This document shows, one piece after another, positions 34,001 through 43,937 of a stretch of 64,000 bases of DNA. Positions within the stretch are counted from its first letter, which is position 1. Each line of letters begins with the position of its first letter. The notes beneath the pieces are model-generated. The model ran no database searches, had not been told where the DNA came from, and saw nothing but the letters and a program-made list of their open reading frames with translations. This DNA is from Thelephora terrestris (lineage: Eukaryota; Basidiomycota; Agaricomycetes; Thelephorales; Thelephoraceae), in NCBI GenBank assembly GCA_015956445.1, contig WIUZ02000024.1:1-64000 (forward strand). The letters run 5' to 3'. The position numbers and the translations under genes are program-made.

Positions 34001-34630
34001 TCAGCTGCTAATTACGCTGACAGGATCACAGTACGCAAATCCACAGGATACAGCCCTTATTACCTCCTACACGGTGTACATCCCTTGCTGCCAGGAGATC
34101 TCGCTGATGCAACATTTTTAGTTAACAACTTCAGACCAGGCATGACCAGAGACAAACTAGTGCAAACTAGGGCACGTCAACTCCTTAGGCTTCCAGAAGA
34201 CATAGCCAAAGCAAAGAAAATTCTCCAGAAATCAAGGTTCAGATCCAAGCAAGCCTACGAAAAGAAGTTTGCTAGATGACTCAAAATAGGAGCTTATCAG
34301 TCAGGTGACTTAGTCTTAGTACGAAACAACTGGATTGAGAACAGTGTGTCTATTGAAAGGAAGACTGCAGATAGATACATGGGCCCTTATCGTGTCATCA
34401 GAAGGACTCAAGGAGGATCATATGTCTTGGAAGAAATGGATAGCAGTGAACTAACAGAACATGTGGCCGCCTATAGGCTAATCCCTTACGTTAAAACACA
34501 GGATCTAGACCATTGGGCCACACTAGTTGGCACTGATAACGAAGTTGAACACGAGATCTCTCAGGAACAATCAGACGAAGGTACGCAAGATTCTCAGTCA
34601 GGAAACGACTCAGAATCGTCCTCTCCCTAA
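31096..34630 (+). pseudogene. pol: Ty3/gypsy pol (RT-RNase H-integrase), lightly damaged
   Basis: ATG at 31,096; an acidic N-terminal region without a protease motif leads to the RT. RT motifs: YRSRWFYVLKKDGGLRLVHD, DSAVPPIIEEF, LTAFQTPIGVFRLTSLPMGY, the catalytic FIDD in GVFIDDIPIKGP, and RGFLGLCGTVRIW. RNase H: VYFSVDTSVHGIGMVLSQ, GYSERYGQSKLELYGLYRAL. Integrase: HENIGHHG..CHTCQ zinc region, then the DDE set in KVYVDVM, VVTDNG and GPVERGHY, and a C-terminal YMGPYRVIRRTQGGSYVL module. Lesions: a one-base loss in a T-run near 31,704, a frame change near 33,390, and a stop (TGA in a position expected to be CGA) at about 34,277. Otherwise well preserved, so a recent insertion. No gag or protease is fused to it, unlike most gypsy polyproteins. 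Confidence 0.85.
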
Positions 34631-35093
34631 AAAACCCATTCCCCACAGTCATTATCCTATCCCATTCGCCCCAATTGCCCCCCTCTCCCCATCGACTGAA
34701 AAGGAAAGCACGGTCGGGCAGGAAGAAGAATGCCATAGAAACGTAGGGAACCATCAATGATTATGTTAGCAACGCCAGTCGCGCTAACTTAGTTATGGAA
34801 GGATTACCTGATCACGAAACCTTATTCAAGAACGGAGCGCCCACAAGAACAAAATACTCTCATGGAGCGGCGAACTGGGCCCCACTATTCCTCTTTCTCT
34901 CCCCACTTCCGCCCAACATACTTAGCTGTCTGAAGGGTAGAAACACGTTCATTAGCCCTCCTCCATTCCCCTGATTTTGTTCAAAGGTGTGGTCTCCTAT
35001 CCGTTTCGGTATCTACAACTCCTACTCCGCGCTTACCCCCAGTCAGTCAAACCAACACCTCAACACCACTCCCTCCCCTTCCCCCATCTTCAA
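34631..35093. other. Spacer after pol, nothing recognised
   Basis: No gene or repeat recognised between the pol end and the first small ORF. Confidence 0.4.
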
Positions 35094-35417
35094 ATGGACT
35101 TCAGTTTCGTCGGAGGAAACTGCGTTTGGATCATCCTCTCTCCCGACACCCACCTCAAAACCCTGCCCCTCCTACTTGAATATCTCCGCGACACTGAGGA
35201 TGCCCGGGAAAGGATTCGCCAGGCAGTCAAAAAGCATCGTTTTAGCACCTGGGAAGCGGTGTGGGTAGACCACGAATTCTTCCAGTACCCCTTCCTCCTC
35301 GAGGAAAACACGCCCGACAGTATGTTCGTCGAAGATATAGACAACCAATTCCGTGCCAGTGGAACCTTGACAAAGGAAGAGATCCTTGTGCCTTCATACA
35401 AAGCGATCGGTTTCTAA
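35094..35417 (+). CDS. Small ORF P1 downstream of pol
   Basis: 107 residues from ATG at 35,094, beginning MDFSFVGGNCVWIILSPDTH. Then LLLEYLRDTEDARERIRQAV, WEAVWVDHEFFQYPFLLEEN, VEDIDNQFRASG. No recognised domain; mixed alpha/beta-looking, acidic. It aligns loosely with P3 (SPD near the start, an R-R/A-R-I-x(3)-V helix, a WVDHEF/FHIYHQ strand pair, a D-x-x-F near the end), suggesting the two are diverged duplicates. The start could be earlier (the frame is open from 34,977). Confidence 0.45.
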   Translation: MDFSFVGGNCVWIILSPDTHLKTLPLLLEYLRDTEDARERIRQAVKKHRFSTWEAVWVDHEFFQYPFLLEENTPDSMFVEDIDNQFRASGTLTKEEILVPSYKAIGF

Positions 35418-35680
35418 CTCCCTTTCAAGTTACCAAGCAGACGTTCCTACATCTTATCTTTTCTCCACCCTTTTTAATCTACTATTGTATCATTAAAAGA
35501 TAAGAAGAATTTTGACTTGCCGCCTCCGACGGATAAGGACGAAATTCGGAAAGCTGAGCCCACCGAAGAGACGCCACATCACTATTTAATGAATTTACAA
35601 TTTACAACCCCTTTACGAATCACAACTCTTACAACCTCTCCTCACCAACGCCCCCTATCCCTACCAACATCTCTATTGCC

Positions 35681-36104
35681 ATGCAGATTTCCCGACGCTA
35701 CCGAAAGCAGAAGGATATGACGCTCTACATGAGACGGTACGTTCAACAGCGCCAAAGCCGGATGAAGACTGAACTTTTGGCTAAGGCACTACAACCTAAG
35801 AACTGTCCCTTTAACCCCCATATCCGAGCGTATTGAAGACCACATCATAATCAAGAACTACATGGGAGAATTGTGGAGTTCTGCGTACAACGTACTAAGT
35901 TATCTACTCAAGAACAAAAGTCTGCGTCACTATCTACGAATGAAAGCTCAGAGGAAGAAAGTATTTTCGGGTTGCCCCGGATGGCTGACTCACCCCCTCC
36001 TCTATTCTTACATTAGTCTAAAGTTCGTAGAAAGCGATAGGGACTTCGTCAAGGTAGTCAAGAAGCACCTTCACGATAAGCCCCGTTCAGTCCTTAAACT
36101 CTAA
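35681..36104 (+). pseudogene. Small basic ORF P2 with probable frameshift
   Basis: Starts MQISRRYRKQKDMTLYMRRY and QQRQSRMKTELLAKALQP at 35,681. After a likely one-base frame change near 35,800 it continues as ERIEDHIIIKNYMGELWSSA, VLSYLLKNKSLRHYLRMKAQ, FSGCPGWLTHPLLYSYISLK and ends at 36,104. Very basic and helical; no family recognised. Lies between P1 and P3 on the same strand. Confidence 0.35.
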
Positions 36105-36745
36105 AGCTAGATACCGCTCTCGTAGTTTGCAAATTCTGCCTCTTCGTAGCACGTATCCCCTCGCTTCCCCCCATATAACAACTTCCTTGCTGTTTCCTCC
36201 TGCACAACCACACCTCCGGCTCGTTTTCGCCGGCAGGCGTTGTACTCTTCACACATTTCACCTATTTATCATTTCACCTTCCCACAGAGCCGCCTCCCCT
36301 TATTAATTTGTATGTAATCTTCTCCGATCGACACCTTTGATGGCGCTCGATCGAATCGAATGAGTATTTGACATCTGCCTAGACCTTACCTAACGGCCTT
36401 TTCCTCATTCGGTTAATTCTATTGTTATTTGTATTTAAGTTCCCTTCCTTCCCCGACATCACAGACACTAACCATATTAGGCCATGACACTCCACCCCTT
36501 AGCCTTCCGCCCGTTTACGTTCCACCCTTTTACGTTTCATTCAGTCTAAGATGTTCCGCCCCTCCAACGCCCGGCTGTCGAAAATCTATATTAAGTCTAG
36601 AACCCATCACGTGTTTGTCGCCTTGTTACCTCCCTCCCTACATAAGGTGAGCATGAATAAAAAGAGTTAAGGCGTGGTCACAAATGGAACTGCCAGCTCA
36701 TCGCTTCCCACGGCAAACCCCTATCACCACCACATCCCCTTCCCA
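36105..36745. other. Spacer between P2 and P3
   Basis: AT/C-rich sequence without a recognised gene. A CGGCTCGTTTTCGCCGG-type hairpin lies near 36,217. Confidence 0.3.
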
Positions 36746-37033
36746 ATGAGAATCATCTACTACTCCCCAGATCCAAAAGGGATAGACATGTATTGGACGA
36801 CCCCTCTTGAACTTTACTGCTATCTCTACTTCACCCCTTGGGAACGGGCCCGCATACAAGCGTTCGTCAACCAGAAGGGAAGCTTTGATGGCGAATACTT
36901 CCACATTTATCACCAATGTGATCGGTTTCATCTCCGTATCAAGAAAGGACAAACCGACGATGAATTCCAGCGTCACCTCGCCTGCCTCTTCTATTCAATT
37001 GGGGTCGAAATGATCGTAGATCATCTCGTTTAA
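36746..37033 (+). CDS. Small ORF P3 downstream of pol
   Basis: 95 residues from ATG at 36,746, starting MRIIYYSPDPKGIDMYWTTP. Then ELYCYLYFTPWERARIQAFV, FDGEYFHIYHQCDRFHLRIK, TDDEFQRHLACLFYSIGVEM. No known domain recognised. Similar spacing of motifs to P1 (see there). The frame is also open upstream to 36,674. Confidence 0.45.
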   Translation: MRIIYYSPDPKGIDMYWTTPLELYCYLYFTPWERARIQAFVNQKGSFDGEYFHIYHQCDRFHLRIKKGQTDDEFQRHLACLFYSIGVEMIVDHLV

Positions 37034-37142
37034 TGTACGTCCACCTTTCTATTGTGCTTCCAATCAGCAAATAATAAACTGATAATCCTAGACTAGTTGG
37101 GATAGTTGCGATCAGGGACGATCGTTTAAAGTTCCCCGCGGA

Positions 37143-38509
37143 TGTCAGACCCCTGGATTAATCATGATTTATTTACGATTTTTCGCACAATTAATAGTGT
37201 ACTTACAGCCCAAGCAAGAATATTTTATGGATAATTGTTTATTCATTTGATAAGATAAGGACAATAGATAAGATAAGAGATAAGATAAAGCCTGGAAAAT
37301 CATGGAAAATCATGGAATTCCTTGGAGCCTACTGGAGAACACTGGAACGTATTAGAAGGTAATGGAACATTCTAGAAGGTGACGGAATGTCACAGATGTG
37401 ATCACTGGTCACCCAAAGGAACAAGACGGAATGCCATGGAACATGATGGAATGTTATGGAATAATGTGGAATGCGTTGGAATGTTCTGGGACATTCTCCT
37501 GTAAATTAGTATATATAGACCTCAACCACACTTCTAAGGGACAATCAGTTCACCCCACGAGGACAGCAGCTCACCCACTACTCAGGGAGAATCACCAACA
37601 GCTCAGTCTTCACCTAGACTGAGGCTCTCTTTGCTAGTTTTCCCCCACAACTTTTCATCTACCCCCTACCCCTTAGGACTGATTGGTTGAGTGATTTTGA
37701 GTAATCACATACCACTTTCAGCCTCATCCTCTGTGTGAAGAAGCACTAAGTCAGAAGTACTGATCAAGCCTAGCACACTTGTGACGTTGGAGTTTTTGGT
37801 GTCTGTATTGCTGAAGTCTGATACTTTAGGCAGATAGCCCTCCACTTCAGAAGAGTGTTTGTCTAGGTAACAGCCAGATTTAGCAGGTACTACAAAGGTC
37901 TACGACATATTCTACGACATATCATTTTATCCCAAGTTTGTTTGAAGTTATATTTGTTTGACGCACTAGGCATCATCTGTAGCAAGTTTAAGGTATCTGA
38001 CATACCTCTATAAGCTCTACGACATATCTTGTCACTTTTACGACATATCAAGCACAGCCTCAGGTGTAAGCGTACACCTTCCTTATTTGGTTTAGTTTCA
38101 CGACACAGCCTCGACACAGCTTTAGGTACAGCCTAAGGACAGGACTATTACACAGCCTCAAGCACAGCCTCAAGGCCCATCCTTGAGTCAGGAACCCCAT
38201 TCCTATCAGAACATAGATTCCCACGGTGAAGTTAGGTGTCTAATCAGAGTGTACAGAGCCCCTGAGTGATAACATTACTGATTCCCTAGAATAATTACTG
38301 AGGGACACACTACTAGTAGATCCCCAGCGAACTCATCAGGACCAAGAGCCGGAAAGAGGAACCCCGCTCTACCCTGTGGAGTTGTTAGTTGAGTTCATTG
38401 ACTAATCAACCAGCCTGCTTGGTTTCTATACTCTAGTCTCTAAGCAAACCAAAGGGTGTTAGTTATCTTCCGTATAGGAAATAACACTACACTCCCCATG
38501 AACCCGACA
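37143..38509 (+). mobile_element. LTR-like sequence, TGTCAG...CCGACA
   Basis: Starts TGTCAGACCCCTGGATTAAT and ends ATGAACCCGACA, 1,367 bp. It has an internal TATA box (AGTATATATAGACC near 37,509) and a leader-like region. A run of TGGAAxxT words occurs at 37,285-37,490 and GATAA microsatellite at 37,250-37,290. The right end abuts a partial E1 element at a point where intact E1 continues upstream. Left flank GCGGA and right flank CCGTC differ, and no second copy was found, so it is neither a clean solo LTR nor a proven 3' LTR of the pol element. Confidence 0.45.
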
Positions 38510-38711
38510 CCGTCCCGCGGGCCGAGGTGTCAGCTTGATGTAGTAAGCCAACGGTGATGGTACAGGGGGGGAAGTTGATGTGACCCGGACCAATGAGGTT
38601 CGTCGAGGTAGGTCACGTGAAGGATCACCAATCTAGGCTATAAGAAGGACGTCTTCTTGGAGCCATCCTTGATCAGCAACACCAGCAACTTCCCCATCAT
38701 CTTACCAAACC

Positions 38712-40957
38712 ATGTCTTTCCCCAACAACCACACCTACAAAGTTGCCAACGGCATCTCCACCATCTCTCGCATTGACCGTCGTGCCACCGCTCGCAAGGC
38801 CTATGCCTGTGCGGCGGGGACTCCCTATACCACTGATGACCAGGTATGGGGGAGACCTAGAGCTTCGTGTGTTTGCACTAACGCCTTCCTCTAGGTAGAG
38901 GTTCGTTCTTTTGGCGTTGATGTCAAACTAACGGCTTCTAGATCTTGGAGGTCATCACGGAAGTGGACGCCGAACGTCTCAGGGAGACGATCCCACATTT
39001 GATGGGGTTGACCTGGGACAACGAGCTCTGGGTCCGAACAATAAGCGCCGAGAAGGTGAACTTCCAGATGAGGGGTAGGTTCGGGGAGCTGGAGCATCCA
39101 ATCAAAAAGGAGCTCTGGTACACCCTGCAGAGGGGAATCTACGATCAGGACCTGTTGGAACACGGAGCGACTGTTCCTCGGGCCGTCCGTCACGCCACCG
39201 CTTCTACCAGTCTCCTGTGGTCGCTCGTTTGAGAAGGGGAGAGCCGGGTAGGTTCTCTGTTTGAATATTCGAGTATGACTCTCGACTAATCAAACTGCCT
39301 AGGTTGAACGATTGGAGCGTGAGGTGAAAGAGGCAAAGGCAGACGTCCTTTGTCTGTCCGCGGAGGGTTTGTTGTTGAAAGAGACCCTGGCCGCCTTCCA
39401 GCAGGGGATGAACGAAGCGTTGGAGGCAATGGTCGCCAATCATCAAGAATTAATCGCCGGGTTGAAAGTTAGGGATAACAACATCAAGGGTGCGCTGGCC
39501 AGGAGGGATGAAAAGGTAGCTTTCCTCATCTCGAAGTCGAAATGAGGGAGGCTGACACTTCTTCTAGACGGAAGAACTCGAAAACGTGGTGGCCGTGTTG
39601 ACGGCGCAGGTCGAGTCCTTGCAGGACAAGACCTGCAACTGTAAGGAGGGCCCTGTGCTGATTGGTCAGGGGACAGCCAATCACTGGGGGCAGGGGCACC
39701 TGGAATCAGTGATTACATCTTGATTACATGGTGAGTTCATGTGCACTTTTCAAAAATTGTAATCGCCGATTCCAGGTTGATTACATTTCAAATGTTACCT
39801 TGACATGTAATTCAACTGTGCCCACCAACTCCATCTGAAATTTCCTCAAGATGTTCCCAAGCAATGTTTCCTGAATGTGCCCAGTGGGTACATTGTGAAA
39901 ACATCTCATGTTTTTGAGCGCATTTAGATTACATCTCGGACGATTGAAGAACATGTTGGCTACATTGCAGTATCATTTTTGCTGACAGGTAAAAAACATC
40001 CCAGAAACATTTGTAGAGAACATTTCAAATGTAATGGGTGGACATTGGCTGGATTACATGTCAAGGTAACATTTGAAATGTAATCAACCTGGAATCGGTG
40101 ATTACAATCATTGAGAAGTGCACATGAACTCACCATGTAATCAAGATGTAATCACTGATTCCAGGTGCCCTTGCCCCCAGTGAATGTTCCATTCGAGCTG
40201 GAGTACGCCAATGAGGTGGTACTTCCTTCGCCTAACCCATTGTCCTATGCCACGCCTCCAATCGAGAACGCGGTTCCCATTCCGACTCTGGCTCCGGCTT
40301 CCACTTTGGCCGCCTCCGACAAGGAAAACTGTGGGCGCTGTGCTTTGCAGCCAATCCATCAGTTGGTGAAGATCGAGGATGAGGTCATGGTCATCGATCG
40401 GGCCGAAGATGCTCCGAGGGTTGCCGAGGTACGTCCGGTGACTAAGGGGCAACGCTGCAAACGCTCTCGACGCCGTCCTGCTCATGATGGCATGACCGCA
40501 TCGGCTAATACTTACCCTCGACCAGTTGAGTCGGATGGTGACCAGTCTGGTCGAGGTGAGGAGCGAGGATTCCGATATCGGGTCCACCGTCCATACCGAC
40601 AGGTCGAGTCAGAGATCCAACTCCGACACCAGCTTCGCCTCGCAAGACAGGATCCCACCCAGGGGTCCGATGAGGGAGACAGAGGGTAGCTTGTCAACTA
40701 CGTCGATAGTGCTGCCGAGCAGTCACCCGGTGATGGAGATGTGGGACCAGGTGTTCCGCAGTTCGGTGACATCTGGGAGGCTGATCGGTCCGCTCGAAGG
40801 CATCTCTTCTTATCGGCTTGAACTAGTCGTTCAGCTGAGCGCCGAAGACGGTGACGCCATGTTTGGGGAGGTCCTTGCAAGGAGGGGCCAGCACTACGAT
40901 CTCCGGGATGGACAGCTGATGACCTTTAGGCCTGCCGTAGATAGAGTAGATTTCTGA
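38712..40957 (+). pseudogene. E1 cargo gene, copy a (nonsense and MITE insertion)
   Basis: Exons by comparison with copy c: 38712-38843, 38942-39247, 39303-39515, 39568-40430 (with the MITE inside), 40526-40957. Starts MSFPNNHTYKVANGISTISR. Two lesions: TGA at about 39,230 where the other copies have CGA or CGG, and the 501 bp MITE plus AAT duplication (504 bp in total) inserted after GQGTA. The read-through frame after exon 4 has a stop at about 40,687, while the spliced exon-5 frame is open, which supports the 95-nt intron 40,431-40,525 (GTACGT...GACCAG). A TATA box (CTATAAGAAGG) lies ~70 bp before the ATG. Confidence 0.65.
39682..40182. mobile_element. CACTG fold-back MITE 3 (TSD AAT)
   Basis: Ends CACTGGGGGCAGGGGCACCT and its near reverse complement; AAT on both sides (39,679-39,681; 40,183-40,185). 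The arms are inverted copies of each other. Comparison with E1c shows the empty site, proving the insertion. Confidence 0.9.
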
Positions 40958-41137
40958 TGGGACAATGATAGCACTTTGTATAGCCATGTTGATTCGCTGG
41001 GAATAATACGCGCGTGTGTGTGTTTGGAATGATTGGTGTGATGGATAAGGAACGTGAAGCATTCAAACATAAGAAATGGTAAGAAGAGTTCGAAGAAAGA
41101 GCGTGTTATGAAAAGTTTAAAAATACCATGTTCCTGA

Positions 41138-42536
41138 CATCATATCACAGTGGGTCTCCAGATCATGATGTAGTGGCCCGAGGTCGAGAGCGTTCTTGTT
41201 CTCGTTGATGACTCCACGAACCTGCATTGCGTACGGCTTGCTAACTGACTCGTGATAGAGGGCCAAGACAGCTATTTCCGTCATTGTTGTTGGATCCCCG
41301 AGGCCTTTCAGAATGTTGATCTCCATATGGTTTGGTCCTGCCGCTCCCTTCTTCTTCATCCCATGTTGGTTAACGAAGTCAGCATACAGATCTGCGTGTT
41401 GGATTATCTCGGCGGCCGCGTCCCCATAACACTGATACCGAACGTTGGATGTGTCTGGATAGGCGATCACTTTCCCGAGGTGAGTAAACGTGTACGTCCG
41501 AAACTCTTCGGAACATCCCTTCCCCTCGTCTTTGTTGTTTACAAGGGCACCAATAAGGCTCACCAGCTTGACCGCTCCACCAACTGCATTCTCCAAGTCA
41601 CTGTCAGTATCGTCCTGGGCTGCAAGTGCCTCTGCTTTCTCCTGATCTCGGCTCAGCAGCTTGACAGGTCCATCCAAACTCTCCTCCTTCCAAAATCTTC
41701 CTAGATGTGTCACCCAGGCCTTGAATGTATTTAGGTCCTTATGCATCGCACACCAGCTCCGGGCAAAAAGAAGTTCAATACGGTGCTCTGGCTCGGGCAA
41801 CGTGGCAAGATCAAGCTCTCCAAAGTGGCGCCATGTTTCTTTGACGAGTTGTTCCAAAAACTGCTTTTGGTCCTCCTGTGACGTGCCTTCCCAGCCCTCC
41901 CAACCACCCATCCCATTCAACACCCCCAGAAACTTCTCCATCATCACCTCCTCTACCTCCTCCGACGGCTTCGCCCACATCGCTTCTCTTCCATGGACCC
42001 TCACAACCGCCTCCTGCTTTTGTTCGCAAAACTCCTTTGCTAGCTTCTTCTGGTCCGCCACATGGTCGCCTGTATATCCAGTCACCTTTCGAATGATTTC
42101 GTCGAGGGTTATAGGTTTCTTGCTTCCAGATGGGCTGTTGTTATGGGTCATTGCGATATCATCGAAGAGAGTGAGCCAATTTTCGAACTGGGCAGAAGTT
42201 TTGTGATTGACTTCTCGGGTAGTAGCAATGAATTGGTGGCAGGGTACACCAGGTGTCATGCCAACGACATTCTCCTTGAAGGGGACAGGGGGGAAGGTGG
42301 AAAAGTGAGATCCAATGCTGATACCCTTGTAGGATGTACTGTCACCGCTTGCAGTCCAAGCTTTTATACAAACAAAGGTTAGCTTTCGTTCATCACGAAA
42401 CACGAGTTACAACACTAACAGGGTGCTTTGTCAAAGAGCTCCGCTGCACGCAGAAATGCCTTGGCATATGCTTCAACCAGCATCTGCCAGACCGAACGGT
42501 CACTGATTTTCTGTTCTTCGTCATCACCTCCAGCTG
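41138..42536 (-). pseudogene. Repetitive Agaricomycete gene, truncated at both ends
   Basis: Minus strand. An upstream exon 42,536-42,420 (ISDRSVWQMLVEAYAKAFLR) is spliced over about 60 nt (GTTAGT...AAAAG) to 42,360-41,138: PPVPFKENVVGMTPGVPCHQ, NHKTSAQFENWLTLFDDIAM, DEIIRKVTGYTGDHVADQKK, LFARSWCAMHKDLNTFKAWV, SNVRYQCYGDAAAEIIQHAD, GPNHMEINILKGLGDPTTMT, NALDLGPLHHDLETH. I recognise this as a high-copy Agaricomycete family with conserved acidic residues (LFDD, GD, HME) that could be a transposase-like core, but I cannot name it. The N-terminus is cut by element B3 at 42,537 and the C-terminus by E1a at 41,137. Confidence 0.5.
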
Positions 42537-42554
42537 TCAGGGTTGTGGGCCTGC

Positions 42555-43178
42555 TTACTGTTCGTGGGGCGCTAGAGGATTAGCGGACGGGTGAGGGGTG
42601 TCGGGTCGGGTTTTGAACGGAGTGCCGGGGGTAGGGACGAGAGGAGGAGGAGTATCAAGCGAGAGTGGTGACTCGGTTTGATAGGGGTGGACGGGTGAGT
42701 GATAGTCTTGACAGAACTGACTCAGTTGCTGTACAAACAGTTCGAAGTCTTGGTCGCTAAGACGTTCAAAGTTAACAAGGTATTCTATAACTGAATAAGG
42801 TAATTCAGTTGGTATCTCCCACCAAAGCACGGTAATAGCAGGGGAGTGAGTATGGACGTTAGTGGTAAGGTGGACACGTGGGTTGGGAAAGTAGAAGGCC
42901 GGGCTTATACTGAAATAAACAGTCACTAAGACGCATTTGGTAAAGTCGGAGTTCCAAAGGAACTGATGATCTGCGCCCAATAAGAAAGGAGGAGTGGTGA
43001 CTCCGGCGTCAAGGGCTGCAAAGGGGCGATAGTAAGGGAAGTGAGTGAGTAAACCGGTGGTTTGGTTTACTTGGAGACTTCTGATGAGTTTATACTCCCA
43101 GATAGATCTCCTAGCGTCAGGGACGAGTGGTCGCTGAACTGGGCTTGTAGAAGGGAAAGGGTTTGGGGCGCTGAACAT
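42555..43178 (-). CDS. Gene Y of element B3, unknown function
   Basis: Intact 207-residue frame, same length as the B1 copy, with about 25 mostly conservative differences spread along it (for example ALDAGVTTPPFLLGADHQFL, ITVLWWEIPTELPYSVIEYL, LSDQDFELFVQQLSQFCQDY). The TATA box TATATAAGG is on the minus strand near 43,329, and the leader ends TGCCAGTGT before the ATG. Preserved frame after divergence suggests selection until recently. It is separated from its partner gene X by the nested insertions to the right. Confidence 0.65.
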   Translation of the reverse strand: MFSAPNPFPSTSPVQRPLVPDARRSIWEYKLIRSLQVNQTTGLLTHFPYYRPFAALDAGVTTPPFLLGADHQFLWNSDFTKCVLVTVYFSISPAFYFPNPRVHLTTNVHTHSPAITVLWWEIPTELPYSVIEYLVNFERLSDQDFELFVQQLSQFCQDYHSPVHPYQTESPLSLDTPPPLVPTPGTPFKTRPDTPHPSANPLAPHEQ

Positions 43179-43737
43179 ACACTGGCAGGAGAATTCCTGC
43201 TAGAATGAGTCAGAAAGAATAAGACGTGAGGAGGATTCCTCAGCTTACTTTGTTTATTCGAGTTGTGGGTAGAGGAGTACAGAAGAGATTGAGAATGGGG
43301 AAAAGAAAGGAGTGAACGCTCTTCCTTATATACCCAATCCTCTACAGGAGTCATTATTATTACAGTGAACCAAATAGGGATCCACATGGTCTGTGCGTAC
43401 TTCAGGGTAGGTCGAATGAGTCAGAAGGAGGGAACTTAGAATGATCGATGGTAATTACTGATGCAGGAACAAATCGAAGTGTGAGCTGATGGAAGCATTA
43501 AGGGATTTCTCGTGTTTCATGGTAGTAATAGAAGCGTGATGGGGATTTCTCATGATCAGTGGGGATTTCTCTGGTTCTGATGGGATCGCAATTGGGGCTG
43601 AGGGTTCATCTACCCTAATTGGGAATTTAATGAGTGATGGTTTGTTGTTCTCCCCTTTCGGTTTCCTATTGATTTGGTCGTATACAATCTAGTGGGTTTA
43701 TTGGTTCTTTCCTCCCATCGTCTCTTTTCCTTCCCTA
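43179..43737. promoter_or_regulatory. Bidirectional spacer of B3, gene Y side
   Basis: Contains the gene Y TATA box and leader, and at 43,539-43,575 two TGGGGATTTCTC motifs as in B1. Ends at the E1b insertion. Confidence 0.5.
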
Positions 43738-43801
43738 TGTCAGGGCCACTCTACCCCAACAACTACCAGTGCACTGAGCCGACTCCGCAGAGTACTCACT
43801 A
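43738..43801 (+). mobile_element. Element E1b, part 1 (first 64 bp)
   Basis: TGTCAGGGCCACTCTACCCC to CGCAGAGTACTCACTA, identical in layout to the start of E1c at 58,493. E1b then continues at 54,264 after the Plavaka transposon, and again at 62,169 after B4. Confidence 0.85.
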
Positions 43802-43937
43802 CATCAGCAACATGGAAAAAAACTTATTTCAACTTATTTACTTTTCTTAACTTATTCTACCTTTTCTCGCAACCGGACAACCCGTGTTTTTTTTCGAACC
43901 AATCAACCGATGACATAATTTGTAAAGAGAAGGTACA

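Larger units (their letters stand above)
38510..41137 (+). mobile_element. Element E1a, 5' truncated
   Basis: Matches E1c (58,493-61,795) from CGTCCCGCGGGCCGAGGTGT to the terminal ACCATGTTCCTGACA, lacking the first ~1.18 kb of E1. The 3' end falls inside the minus-strand gene 41,138-42,536. It carries one spliced gene (38,712-40,957) and a nested CACTG MITE (39,682-40,182). Confidence 0.75.
42537..43737. mobile_element. Two-gene element B3, left part
   Basis: Starts TGTCAGGGTTGTGGGCCTGC as in B1, carries gene Y (42,555-43,178, minus) and the spacer with TGGGGATTTCTC motifs. It is interrupted at 43,738 by element E1b before the gene X start. Its remaining part (gene X and the TGTCACG end) would lie beyond the window. 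Confidence 0.75.
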
